A stretch of DNA of 64,000 nt, taken from Cryptomeria japonica. Taxonomy: Eukaryota; Streptophyta; Pinopsida; Cupressales; Cupressaceae. The notes below the pieces were generated by a model. It did no database searches. It worked only from the letters and a program-made list of their open reading frames with translations, and was not told the DNA's origin. Of the stretch, positions 34,414 to 46,099 are shown piece after piece; the stretch's first letter is position 1, and each line of letters starts with the position of its first letter. Location: assembly GCF_030272615.1 (NCBI RefSeq), contig NC_081405.1, positions 475,542,008-475,606,007 of the forward strand, written 5' to 3'. The translations under genes were made by a program, and so were the position numbers.

Positions 34414-37400
34414 AGAGATCCTTCCTAAACTCAGATTTAAAGGAAAACCTAGCAAACCATTTTGCCCACCTACTGTAAAGAGGACACCTTTCATAATCAA
34501 AGCACCATCAAGCAATATTGTCACTGCCCCATCGAGGCTCACAAACCCACCGCAACCGTCATCAGTGCCAAAAATCCCACCAATCGAACTAGTAATCCCA
34601 TCCACAGCAGTCATCACATCAATAAAACCATTCATAGCAGCAACTATATTGGAACCCGTAGCAGCATCTATGGCACCAGCCGTTCCAATAGAAGCCACTA
34701 AATCAACACTGTCGATACTTCCAGTGACAAAACCTTTAAACCCCATCACAGTTCCTGCAGCACCGATCACCTCAAAGGTACATAAACCAATCACACCTGC
34801 AGTATTCAACTCCAGTGACATCCCAGTATGGTATAGCAATCGGATGCTGGAAAGTGATTCAGACACCAACTCACATGAGTGGGAATTTGATTCTGTACAA
34901 CTTAACACTTCAGATGAGGAAGACACGTCACCACCTCCGCCATGCAAAGACATTCCTGTTTACGGAGAAGCACAGATAAAGACCACTTGGGTACCTGAGC
35001 TGGAAACATCTTCCATAGACCCTACGTCTCATCCTACGCCGGATTCTGATAGGGAGAGTACCATCAACGACCTTCACCACACTGTCTTAACCCTCACTGA
35101 TACATCTCCCGCACTTAACTTAATCGATGAAGTAATGCCCATTATCCACCCTGAACTCATCGAATGGAACCAACCAAATCCCCCATGTCTTGACCTCTTC
35201 CAAAACGATGAGGCTATCATTGACTTTTTGGAATTAAGGGATAATCTACCAAGCGGGGATCACAAAGCTGGATTCGCCATTGAACTTAATAGCGCAGCAT
35301 ACTTCGGGGCGGATGCCAAACCCTTCAGCTGCAAAAATATAACATTAAAACATGGATCTTCCAGTGAAAACCACACTGTGGCACTGTTTGATCCAACAAA
35401 AGTAAAAAGAAAGAGCGTATCCAACGGTGAAAACCTCTCTGAGGCACTTGAGGATGAAGGGTTTGACATTCTCCCTGCTAGTACACAACAGGAACCATCG
35501 ACGATTCTCATTGAGGAGACTAAAGAATACAATGTGGGGACTCCTGAAAACCCTCATATCATACATCTGGCATCTCTTCTCACTCCAGAGGAACAACCTC
35601 AATTTATAGAGTTCTTCCAACAGCGTCAGATCAACTTTGCATGGTCATATGCAGACATGCCTGGGCTTGATCCTGATTTAGTCATGCATCATCTCACAGT
35701 AGCAAAAGGAGCCAAACCTATCAAGCAGAAGCTTCGTAAGATGCATCCTCAGATTGCCGTGCTAGTCAAAACAGAACTCAAGAAACTCCTGGATGTTGGT
35801 TTCATTAGACCAATTGATTATGCAGAATGGATCTCCAACATTGTACCAGTTGGCAAACCAAAAGGGGGCATCCGCATTTGTACAGACTTCAGAGATCTGA
35901 ATAAGGCATGTCCTAAGGATGACTTCCCTCTACCAAATATCGACATCATAGTAGATTTGACAGCAGGACATGCCATGCTTTCACTCATGGATGGCTTTTC
36001 GGGATACAATCAAATAAAGATCGCACCAGAGGACCAACATAAGACAGCCTTCACATGTCCATGGGGCACATACTGCTGGAATGTAATGCCTTTTGGTCTA
36101 AAGAATGCAGGAGCGACCTATCAAAGAGCAATGACCACCATCTTCCATGACATGATGCATACTATAATGGAAGATTATGTGGATGATTTACTAGCAAAAT
36201 CACTTACTAGAGAAGGACATCTTCACATCTTAGATAAAATATTTGATAGACTGGAACAGTACCATGTTTGACTCAACCCAAAGAAATGTGTCTTCGGAGT
36301 GACCTCCGGGAAGCTTCTAGGATACATTGTCTCAAGCAAAGGTATTGAGGTCGATCCAGCAAAGGTTAAGGCAATAATGGACATGCCACCTCCAAAGAAT
36401 ATCAGTCAGCTAAGAACACTACAAGGACGGCTTCAATCTATCCGCAGATTCATTGCACAATTGGCTGATAAGTGTCACCCATTCACACACCTGCTACACA
36501 AGAACATCCGCTTTTAGTGGGATGATAGATGCCAGCAAGCATTTCAGGCGCTTAAAGACTATCTCATGAATCCACCATTGCTGATGCCACCAGATCCACG
36601 TAGACCATTATTGCTCTATATCTCAGCAACAAGTACAGCATTGGGTGTACTACTGGCACAACATAATGCAGAAGGAAAACAGTGTGCTATTTACTACATC
36701 TCTCGCACACTGGTGGGCTATGAACTCAATTACACACCTATTGAGCGAGCTTGCCTAGCAGTAATCTTGGCAGCCACTAAACTGAGGCACTATCTGTTAA
36801 CACACAAGGTGCAACTCATTGCAAAGATTGATCCACTCAAGTATTTACTCAGCAAAGCAGCATTGACAGGCCGCTTGGCCAAATGGGTGATGATTCTAAG
36901 TGAATTTGACATTGAGTATGTGGACCGTAAAGCTATCAAAGGTCAAGTTATTGCAGATCAATTGGCCGATGCACCACTCATAGGCGATCATCCTCTCATT
37001 TCCAATTTTCCAGATGAAGAGATATTCATGATCACAGAAGCACAACCATGGAAACTATATTTTGATGGTTCATACACTAGGCACGGCTCGGGGGCAGGCA
37101 TTCTGTTTATCACACCTCAAGGTGATAGCATCCCGAAGTCTTACAGGCTCACATTTCCATGCACAAACAACATAGCAGAGTATGAGGCCTTGATCACAGG
37201 ACTCGGGTTAGCCGTACAATGGAAATTACAAGAACTACAAGTATATGGCGACTCACAACTAGTCATTCGACAAGCAACTAATGAATATCAGACCAAAGAT
37301 GATAAACTCATGCCATACAAGCAAATGGTGGACAGTCTAAAGACATCATTTACTACTATCACTTTTGAGCAGATACCAAGAGATCACAATCGAGCTGCTG

Positions 37401-38806
37401 ATGCTATGGCTACCATCGCATCTCTACTAGATCTTCCACAGAATTCAACACGCTACGAGTTCTTGGTAGAACAACTTTGGATCCCCGCTTATGATATCCC
37501 CAAATCTGAAATGATATGTTGCCTTGTTGGTTCTGAATCCCCATGGTACGGTGAGTTCTACACCTATCTCCGCTATCACACCCTTCCTCCCAACCAATCA
37601 AATAACCAACGTAAAACCTTCATTCACCAAACTGCTCGATATACCATTATTGCCGAAACCCTATACCGACGCAGTCTTGATGGTACTCTCCTTCGATGTC
37701 TAGAACAAGGTGAGATAACAAAGGCTTTGGAAGAGGTACATGAAGGAATTTGCGGGACTCACTCAAGTGGTCCATCACTAGCCAAGAAGATCATGCGAGC
37801 TGGATACTATTGGCCATCTATGGAAAAGGATTCCTACTACTTTGTTAGGAAGTGCAAAAAATGTCAAGTTCATGGCGACCTAATACATGCACCAACTCAA
37901 GAACTGCAACCAATCACAACACCATGGCCTTTTTGTCAATGGGGTCTTGATCTTGTGGGTAAAATCCATCCATCTTCATCCAATGGCCATAAATTCATTA
38001 TTACCGCCACCGAATATTTCACCAAGTGGATCGAAGCTGTTCCACTTACCCAAGTCACCGGCAAGCAGATCGCCTCATTCATCCTCAATTGCATCATCTG
38101 TCGGTATGGTGTGCCCATGTCCATTGTCACAGATAACGGTCTTCCTTTCAAAAATCAGGATGTCCGTGAACTTTGTGAGAAATTTCATATCCAACACCGC
38201 TTTTCCACTCCCTATTACCCACAAGGAAATGGTCAGGCCGAAGCATCCAATAAAAACATATTGAGAATCCTAAAGAAGACAGTCAATGATGCCGGTCGTG
38301 ATTGGCATATTCAATTGAATCCAGCGCTATGGGTATATCGAACTAGCATTCGAACCCCTACAGGTGCAACTCCTTATTCATTGGTCTATGGTGCAGAAGC
38401 TATCTTGCCTATTGAGGTCGAGATACCATCATTAAGGGTTTCCTTGCACAATCTCATTGATGATGACGCATACAGAGTCTCACGCCTTCAAGACTTAGAG
38501 TTACTTGATGAGAAACGACAAGCTGCATACAATCACCTCAAAGCCTATCAGCAGCGCATGAGTAGAAGTTACAATCACCGAGTTAGATCTCGTACATTTG
38601 AGGTAGGTGATCTTGTTCTTCGAGAAAATCCTCGCAACCAACCAAATAGAGAACATCAAGGCAAGTTTGAATCAAACTGGCTGGGCCCATATGTTGTCAC
38701 TGCTGTATTCGGGTCCGGGGCATATCAGTGGGCTACTTCAGAAGGAGAACCGCTTGTAGATCCAATCAATAGCATGCACCAAAACATTACTGGTGATTCA
38801 TTGGCA

Positions 38807-38926
38807 AAAACATTCAAAAATGTCTCGCAAAATACAAAAACATTCAAAAATGTCTCGCAAAATCCAAAAACATTCAAAAATGACTCACAAAATCCAAAAA
38901 CATTCAAAAACTATTACACAAAATCC
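38807..38926 (+). repeat. 30-bp tandem repeats coding decapeptides at the G2 C terminus
   Basis: Four 30-bp units code for KTFKNVSQNT, KTFKNVSQNP, KTFKNDSQNP and KTFKNYYTKS. They follow the integrase C-terminal region (GPYVVTAVF, then PLVDPINSMH), where G1 and the usual Tat integrase end. They extend the protein by about 80 residues to the stop at 39034. Confidence 0.9.
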
Positions 38927-39034
38927 AAAAACATCAAAAAACCCATCGAAAATCACACCAAAACATGGCAACACCTTGTACATATTCATTCAAGCAGATG
39001 CAAAACCAACATTAACACAATACTCACACAATGA

Positions 39035-40842
39035 CCATTTATCAATCGACCACACAATCCACATCCAACAAATCAGAAACTGTCTTTAAAACAAGGATGC
39101 ATCCTTCCTTACCAAAACAAAGACAAGATGATGTTTTCTTTGACAAGAAAATTCTGTTAGGCTGTCAAATACTTGGTTGATTTGTGAGTAATTCATTTGT
39201 TTATCTGTATCGGGATCTTTTCAACATTGTTTTGTATCGTTTGTGCATTATTTCCGATGAAGTTCTGGGACATGTACTAATGGTGTCTACGTGGGAAGTT
39301 CACCAAGTTACGTGATCTTATGCAAAATGCAGTCATAGATCACTACGGCTTGCTGACTACAGCGTATACCTCGACCATATGAGCATGAACCATTACCAAG
39401 GATCCATATTCTTTATTCTTTATGTATATATTGTTTGTTTGCAGGTACAATTCTCTTTCTTTGGTTCCTCCTACCTCATCCAAACTGGATAAAGGTTTTA
39501 TCTCTTATTACGGTATGCACTTGTCTCAGGATATGATCAGCCTAAGATCAAGGAGGACGATCCAAGTCATGCATGAACGGTGATAATCCTTGTCTGTTCC
39601 GCAAGCAATACTCAGGTCAACTTGATCCATTATATCAAGTTGCTTGTATTAACTTGCTATATAAAAATCCATGTAAGAAATACTCTGGTCATCTTGAATC
39701 TTTATGTCAAGTTGCTTGTATTTTCTTACAACATTTTAAAGCTCAATGATGAAAAATAAAGCACCATGGATCGTCATTTCATCTCATCTGTATATATTGC
39801 ATTTCGTTGCATTCCATCCATCCATACATTCATAAATAGCTGCATATCATGCATACATAGTCATAATAATGCATACTCTATTTTCCTCTTCTTCCATAGG
39901 AATGAGTCATAGGTCCTCCATTTCTTCTAAACATTGAACCCCCCCCACCCTCCCCATCTCGATAATCACCATCACATACCCTACATCATGTCCCAATCAA
40001 CCTAATCAAGCCACGTTCATCACCATCCATCTCTAAATAGGAGGGATTGTGTTTCCTATCCTAAGTCATCCAATAAGTCAAGAAAGTTACTCTATTTGCA
40101 CAGATACATCGACTCCCACACACCTAGACTATCAACAGATACTCTGATCAAGTATCTTCGGGTCTCAACAGGTAATCGATCATGGTAATCCTAGACTACA
40201 TCAGGCATTTATCATAATGACCTAGTCTCAACGGGGCTGCTATGATTCACCACAATCATCCATCACACGCACACACTATCAATTGATCAACCAATCAAAC
40301 ACAATCCAACGGACAATTACATCAATTGTCTACGTCTCAACGAGTATTTTGCTTCATATACCTTGACTTCATCGGACAATTACATCAATTGTCTAAGTCA
40401 CCATCAGGTCACTTTGATTCACTTACTCAGACTTTATCATGTTCAAGCGACCAACTGACATCAACTGTCACGCTTTGACTTGACCGGGGCAATTCAACCG
40501 ATTGCACCAGATTGTCCAACCAATTTTGATCAATTGTATAGCATCAATCCAAACCCCACACTACATCTGCTATGTATCTCTTGCATGACCTCAGGGTACT
40601 CGCTGGCTTGTTGTTTCTTCATATTCACTCCATTTTCTCCCATTCTTTCATCATTAGTTCTAATTTCTTCTATTCTACCTCCCCTCCGCTTTTCATTCTT
40701 TTTCGAGAGATCGCCCGATTTTTCAAAAAAATTCGGCCCATCCCTCGAGGGGGCATACCACCCATTAAATTTACATTTTATGGGGCATTTCTTCACACCT
40801 ATTTTTCTTTCTTTGAAACGACGCGATAAACTGCACCGTCTC
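39035..40842 (+). other. G2 3' region between gag-pol and polypurine tract
   Basis: No supported gene. Contents: an imperfect direct repeat of ~80 bases (39605-39650 and 39686-39733), the first unit bearing an inverted repeat caacttgat/atcaagttg (39618-39642); a C-rich stretch (39939-39957); and a repeated near-palindrome GACAATT-ACATC-AATTGTC at 40312-40330 and 40375-40393. Overlapping open frames on both strands at 40480-40860 carry no recognisable domain. Confidence 0.55.
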
Positions 40843-40855
40843 AAAGAGGGGCAAA
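40843..40855 (+). other. Polypurine tract of G2
   Basis: aaagaggggcaaa abuts the 3' LTR (TGTAG at 40856), the expected site for plus-strand priming. Confidence 0.75.
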
Positions 40856-42707
40856 TGTAGTCACATAAATCTGTCCACTTAATTAAATGAATACTTAGTA
40901 TTTATTTGATTATTTAACCATCAATTAATAATTAATTAAATTAATATTTAATTAATTCATCTTAACCCTATTCTCCTATTAATTAAATAAATTATTCAAT
41001 TTATTTGATTTAATTCACTTAACCAAATTCAGACCATTAATTAAATAAATAAATCATATTTATTTAATTAAATCTTCTCTCACATTTAAATAAATTAATA
41101 TTTATTTAAATCCCCCAAAATCCCACCTCTCACATTTAAATAAATTAATATTTATTTAAATCCCCCAAAATCCCACCTCTCACATTTAAATAAATAAATC
41201 ATTTATTTAAATCACCTTTATCCTCCACCCACTTGCATTTTCCTACAAATGCAAATTGCACAATTATTTTAAATAAATAATTTATTTAAATCACCTTTAT
41301 CCTCCACCCACTTGTATTTTCCTACAAAAGCAAGTTGCACAACTATTTTAAATAAATTATTTATTTAAAATCTTATTTATCCTCACCCACTTGAAACCTT
41401 TAATGGTTTCCCTTAAAGTATTCAAACTTGATGGCTTTAAAGTCTTCAAACTTGATGGCTTCCTTCTATAGTCTTCTTAAGACTTTAATGGTTTTCCTTA
41501 AAGTCTTCAAGCCTTTAATGGTTTCCCTCAAAGTCTTCAAGCATTTTAATGCTTTATCTTCATTTTTCTCATTTAAATAAATTAATATTTATTTGAATAT
41601 TTATCCAAATGCAACTTACACCATTTAATTGAAATAAATGATTTTATTTTAATTGAAAATACCAAAATTTCTCCCACTTGCATTTTCCTACAAAATCCAC
41701 TTGTATGCCTAAACCCCTTCTAGATTCTTCTAAACCCTTCCTAATTAGCCTAATCCATCCCCTAAATATTGTCACATTCCTAAGCAAATTGGAGTCACTT
41801 CTCAAAGACTCCAAAGTCTTTGAAAAGCAATTAATGCTTTGTGTGTTCAACAAATTAACCCTCAAAGTCTTGGATAACCTTTGAAAGCTTTCAACCTTCA
41901 ACCACTTAATCCCCAAAAGTCTCCAATAACCATTAATGGTTAATTCAACCCTCCCACATGGTTAAAACATTTGTTTTGACTCAACCTCTACCCAACCCAA
42001 GGGTCTCATCAAGCCTTTAATGCTTTGACCATGATTATCTCTTAATCATTTGCACAAAGGTTTATCCTTGCATTAACTCCTAATCCAGTGGGTAATCCTA
42101 ATTTAGACTTGACCCTTACCTTCTAGATAACCATGAGGTCTTCTCAGGCCTTTAATGCCTCCAACATCTTCTCTCAACCCAATCCTATGTTGACACTTGT
42201 CACCATTTTATTGGTGCCAATTGTGCACATGGATCCCCAACTTTCAAACTTGGCCCTTGATTAAACCATTCAATCTTAACCCTTCATTTCCCCATTTCTT
42301 CTATAAATAGAACCCTTCTCCTCAAGCAAAGGAGAAGCATTTAGAGTATTGTTGTTATACTGGCATTAGCATAGAGCTTTTTCATAGCATCACTATCTAC
42401 TCTTGCATAGTATTTGCTTATCATATTCAACCATCTTGAATCTCCATATGGCATCCATGGCTAGTGCTAAAAGCTGAGAGCTACACTCATTTGGGACTTG
42501 GAGAGGAGAGGAACAAGGGAGGAGCAACTATGAGCATCTTGATTAGCTATTTCATTCTATGTTTATATGCTTTCTATTTCATGCTTAATATCTCTCTTGA
42601 TATGCCTGTTTAGGATAATCTTTTGTTGCTAACACTAACGTTTGTTTCTTGTGCTCTTGTGTGTGTTGTCATCAAACAGATTTTCTAATCCTTTTTGCAG
42701 AGCATCA
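40856..42707 (+). repeat. G2 3' LTR (1852 bp)
   Basis: It matches the 5' LTR at a constant offset up to about 42342, with one substitution seen (C at 28231, A at 42166) and one T missing near 42342. It diverges sharply from 42525 to the end, finishing gcagagcatca. TATAAATA is at 42302-42309. It is followed by the target duplication GAACC and Copia-B RT codons. Confidence 0.95.
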
Positions 42708-43479
42708 GAACCTAAAGATGTTGTTGAAGCATGTAAGTATGAGAATTGGATAATGGAGGAGGAGTTGAATCAGATTGAAAAGAATAACACTTGGGAGCTT
42801 GTTCTAAGACCTAAAGACAAAAATGTGATTGGCACTAAATGGGTGTTCTAGAATAAACTAAATGAAGTTGGTGAAGTGGTAAGAAACAAAGCGAGATTGG
42901 TATGTAAGGGATGCTCTCAGATGGAAGGTATTAATTATGAAGAAACTTTTTCTCTTGTATCTATAATTGAAGCTATTAGATTATTGCTTGCATATACTGC
43001 TTACAAAAATTTCAAGGTTTATCAGATGGATGTAAAGTCAGCCTTTTTGAATGGTGATCTTGAGGAGGAAGTCTACATCGAGAAACTAGAAGGATTTTCT
43101 TTATCAAATAAAGGAGATATGTTATGCAAATTGAAGAAAGCATTGTATGGACTAAAGAAAGCCCCTAAAGCCTGGTATGCAAGATTAGATAAGTATTTGA
43201 TGAAGTTGGGATTTTGTAAAGGTATTGCTAACAGTAACTTATACTTTAAGGTTGAGAATGATAACATTTTTATTGTTGAAGTATTTGTGGATGGCATTAT
43301 TTTTGGAGGAAATGATGATTTGAGTATGAAGTTTCTTGATGATATGCAAAAGGAATTTGAGATGTCTATGATAGGTGAGATAAAATTCTTCTTAGAATTG
43401 CAGATTACTCAAACGAGTAAAGGTGTTTTCATTTCTCGATCTAAGTATGTGAAGGAATTGTTGAAAAAAATTGGGTTAG
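42708..43479 (+). pseudogene. Copia-B reverse transcriptase (second part of gag-pol)
   Basis: It continues the Copia-B frame: EPKDVVEACKYENWIMEEEL, NTWELV, IGTKWVF then a stop, NKARLVCKG, YEETFS, YQMDVKSAFLNGDLEEEVYI, LYGLKKAPKAWYARLDKY and FVDGIIFGG, where the catalytic FVDD/YVDD is changed to FVDG (about 43284-43295). An uninterrupted stretch of 230 codons lies at 42876-43568, but its last ~30 codons are read-through into the solo LTR. The frame resumes at 45015. Confidence 0.9.
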
Positions 43480-45014
43480 TGATAGTTCTGATACTTAATA
43501 TAAGTACAGATCCAATAGCCAACAAGATGAGAGGGGGGGGTGAATCATACAAATTTAATCATCCATAAAAACATCAAATTCAACCTCGGTAACATATATA
43601 TTAGTCATATATCCAAAACTGTCAAACATGCAAACTCAAAAGCATATGAACAATATAAACCTCATAACACCAGATTTAACCTCGAAACCCAAATAGGGAA
43701 AAACCATTGTGGGATTTCGGACCCACTAAGAAATATACACTTCTAGAGTATGCTTGGTTAAAAGCAAATCCTGTTAAAGATTACAAACACATTGCTAGAT
43801 GTGACCCGGTTAAGGGATTTCCCTCAGATCTGTTAGGATCTTCACTTTGTTAGAAGTGACCTTGTCAAAGGATTTCAAACACTCAATCAGAATGTCACCT
43901 TGCTAGAGGATTTACATATAAGACTATTAAGTCAATGTAGTTAAGAGATTTTCTGTCACTTTCACAAAATAACAGTAATAAAAATCTTTCTGCAACTTCA
44001 CATCTAAAATGCTAAAGCAGATTCTTATTTTTTCAATACAATCTAGACATAGAACTAATCTTGTCTATATGATGGGCTTCTATACTCTATTATTCTAATA
44101 GGTCTTCAAGCTTCTGTGCTCGGTAATCACTATGTAGCATCCCTGTGCATACACTTGCCCACATATATTGTTCATCAATAGTTTCTTATTTATAAACAAT
44201 TAGGTAACTACTTAATCTCCTTGATCACATTTCCCATGATCAATCATAGCCATCAGATCTTCAATCTTGTCTAGGTTCAATGCATCTTTCGATCTGAAAA
44301 TGTTTTACCCCACCTTGGAGCTTGCATAATAGTCTTGGAACTTGTGCCAGGGTATTGCGGTTCAATCTGAGCTGTAGATCTTCATGTTGACTTTCCATTG
44401 CCTTAGATTCGTTAAAAAACTTCTTCCACAGCTTACCAATCATTGATCCGCTCTAGCTCATTAGCTTCTTTCATTAAATACCACATGTAAACATTTAATG
44501 CTTTCTGTTATAGCTTGGTTACAACTTGGTGAGTACTAAACTTCACTCGGTAGACATTCTGCCTTCATTAACCGATAGCGATAAGCTTAGGGTTTACCGA
44601 CAAGGTTCCTTAGGGTTTACCAACTAGGTTCTTTGGTTGATAACATAGTATAGTATTAACCTTTACATTTTACAACATATGTATGATGTTAAAACAATCT
44701 AAAACATCATAATCTCATCATTGTCTGACTTGGTAGTAGTTGCCCATTGAATACCTTATTCATCCCTTTATTCATCATATTCTTTCCTGTGTCTTTTACC
44801 GACTTCTTCATAATCTTCATATCATACTTCTCAAGATATGGCAACATCATACTGAATTAGAAAATCAATTTCTTGATATCAATGACAAAATAGTAATATC
44901 AAGATAGTAAAACATCTTTAATCAGTTATATCCATAATCATCAACAACCTTCTCAATATCCTTAAGAAATGCCAACAATCTTTCATTGTCTGTTATAATG
45001 CAATATTGCCAATA
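43480..45014 (-). repeat. Solo LTR of a Copia-type element (1535 bp)
   Basis: GTTAG flanks it on both sides (43475-43479 and 45015-45019), and Copia-B pol homology continues exactly across it. The left end holds 'gatgagagggggggtgaatcat' and a 'gggaaaaaccattgtggg' block, so its U5 end is on the left and it lies on the minus strand. No primer site or coding interior is present. It ends TGCCAATA, a changed CCAACA. Repeated 'cttgttagaggattt'-like phrases occur at about 43770-43960. Unequal recombination between two LTRs is the usual origin. Confidence 0.85.
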
Positions 45015-45774
45015 GTTAGTTGATTCTAAACTTGTTGGAACTCCTATGGTGACTGGATTCAATTTATCTAAGAATGATGAATTTCATAAAGTGAATCAGA
45101 CATTGTATAGGTCTATGGTTGGTGGACTATTGTACCTGACTCGGACTAGACCAGATATTAAGCATGTTATGTCTTTGTGCAAGATTTCAAGTTGATTCTA
45201 CAGAGACTTATGTTATTGTTGTTAAAAGGATTTTTAGATACTTGAAGGGAACTTTTGACTATGGGTTGTGGTATCCGAAAAATGATGATCTTATGCTATG
45301 TAACTATATTGATGTTGACTGGGCAGGTGATGTAGATGACCAGAAGAGAACTACCGATGGAGATTTCTTTTTGGGGAAGAAGTTGGTTTCATGGGTGAGC
45401 AAGAAACAAGATGCTATATCTCTATCTATTGTTGAAGCTTAATACATTGTTGCTACTACAAATTGTACTTAGGTAGTTTGGATGAAACAAATGCTAAAAG
45501 ATATTAGAGTTGTGTATGATGAGCCTACTATTATTTACTGTGGCAATTCAACTGCTATTAATTTTCCAAGAATTAGGTACTGCATTCTAAAATGAAGCAT
45601 ATATAAATTAAGTATCATTTCTTGAGGGAGAAAGTTAGTGATGAAGAAGTAAAATGAGAGTATGTATCTACAAAAGATCAGATTGCAAATATTTTCACTA
45701 AGCCTTTGCCTACAGATACATTTGTGTATTTGAGAGACAAGTTAGGGGTCTCTAGCCCTCCTAATGAGAACTAG
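45015..45774 (+). pseudogene. Copia-B RT end and RNase H (third part of gag-pol)
   Basis: Contains SMVGGLLYLTRTRPDI, then (after a frameshift near 45165) the RNase H region with YGLWYPKNDD, DVDWAGDVDDQKRT, FFLGKKLVSWVSKKQ, a stop in place of the usual Glu-Tyr region (SIVEA then stop), the broken HSKTKHI-type block near 45590, and the pol end PLPTDTFVYLRDKLGVSSPP with a stop at 45772. Confidence 0.85.
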
Positions 45775-46099
45775 GTGCATTGAGATACATCAATCTAGTG
45801 GACTTCACAATCTTATCTCTTTATTTGGGTTGATGAGTTGATGTTTCTACTTAGCTAGAGTAGTTAGTGACTTGTTTAGAGCTATGATTATTTTGTTTGG
45901 GAGAGAAGATTGATTAGTTTCTATCTTTGGCATTGTTGTCAAAGGGGGAGAGAAGCATGTAAAAAATTGCCTAGTATCTTTGGAGCTTTATGTGCATGAT
46001 CTTAGGGGGAGCCTGTTGGATTTTGTTGGTGTTGATTTATTCCTTTGCATTGATTGTTTTTCACATTTATATGTTGCCATCAATGCCAAAGGGGGAGAT
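45775..46099 (+). other. Copia-B 3' non-coding region with two polypurine tracts
   Basis: The tract caaagggggagag (45940-45952) and the LTR-adjacent caaagggggagat (46087-46099) stand in the same 'cattg.tg.caaagggggag' context as in Copia-A. No ORF of interest. Confidence 0.65.

Larger units (their letters stand above)
31496..39034 (+). pseudogene. G2 gag-pol polyprotein, two in-frame stops
   Basis: The start is taken at ATG 31496 (MAQTRSRSRQREIEIEEEED); the frame is open from 31391, but the 35 preceding codons look like leader. One frame runs for 2513 codons, broken only by TGA 36269-36271 and TAG 36515-36517. Domains: gag core (about 31980-32260); knuckle variant CEFHQGRGHKTSNC (about 32881-32922); protease LIDNGAGLNIC (Asp at 33545); G-patch-like segment (34277-34413); RT 35640-36260 with YVDD at 36176-36187; RNase H from about 36560; second RNase H (37045-37420) with Asp-Glu-Asp-Asp residues in YFDGS, NIAEYEAL, YGDSQL and RDHNRAADA; integrase H-H-C-C (37738-37880) and catalytic core with WGLDLVG, VTDNGLPF and GQAEASNK; C-terminal decapeptide repeats. 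Both stops fit C-to-T type changes (CGA to TGA, TGG to TAG), judged by comparison with G1, which reads Arg at the first site. Confidence 0.95.
26921..42707 (+). mobile_element. G2: young, nearly intact Ty3/gypsy element of the Tat type (15.8 kb)
   Basis: LTRs 26921-28786 and 40856-42707 begin TGTAGTCACA and end ATCA. The target duplication GAACC is perfect (26916-26920 and 42708-42712). A primer site, long leader, single gag-pol frame (31496-39034), 1.8 kb 3' region and polypurine tract are all present. RNase H is followed by a second RNase H domain before integrase, the mark of the Tat/Ogre branch of plant Gypsy. The first ~1.65 kb of the two LTRs keep a constant 13,935-base offset with only a couple of differences, which implies a recent insertion. 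Two stop codons in pol make this copy non-autonomous as it stands. Confidence 0.95.

Noticed and set aside
34321-34953. 210-codon minus-strand open frame inside G2
   Set aside because: It is antisense to the well-supported gag-pol frame and lies in its Pro/Thr/Ser-rich spacer; the composition explains the open antisense frame.
40480-40860. Overlapping 126- and 104-codon frames on opposite strands before the G2 polypurine tract
   Set aside because: No domain on either strand and no counterpart in G1; the plus frame runs through the polypurine tract into the LTR.
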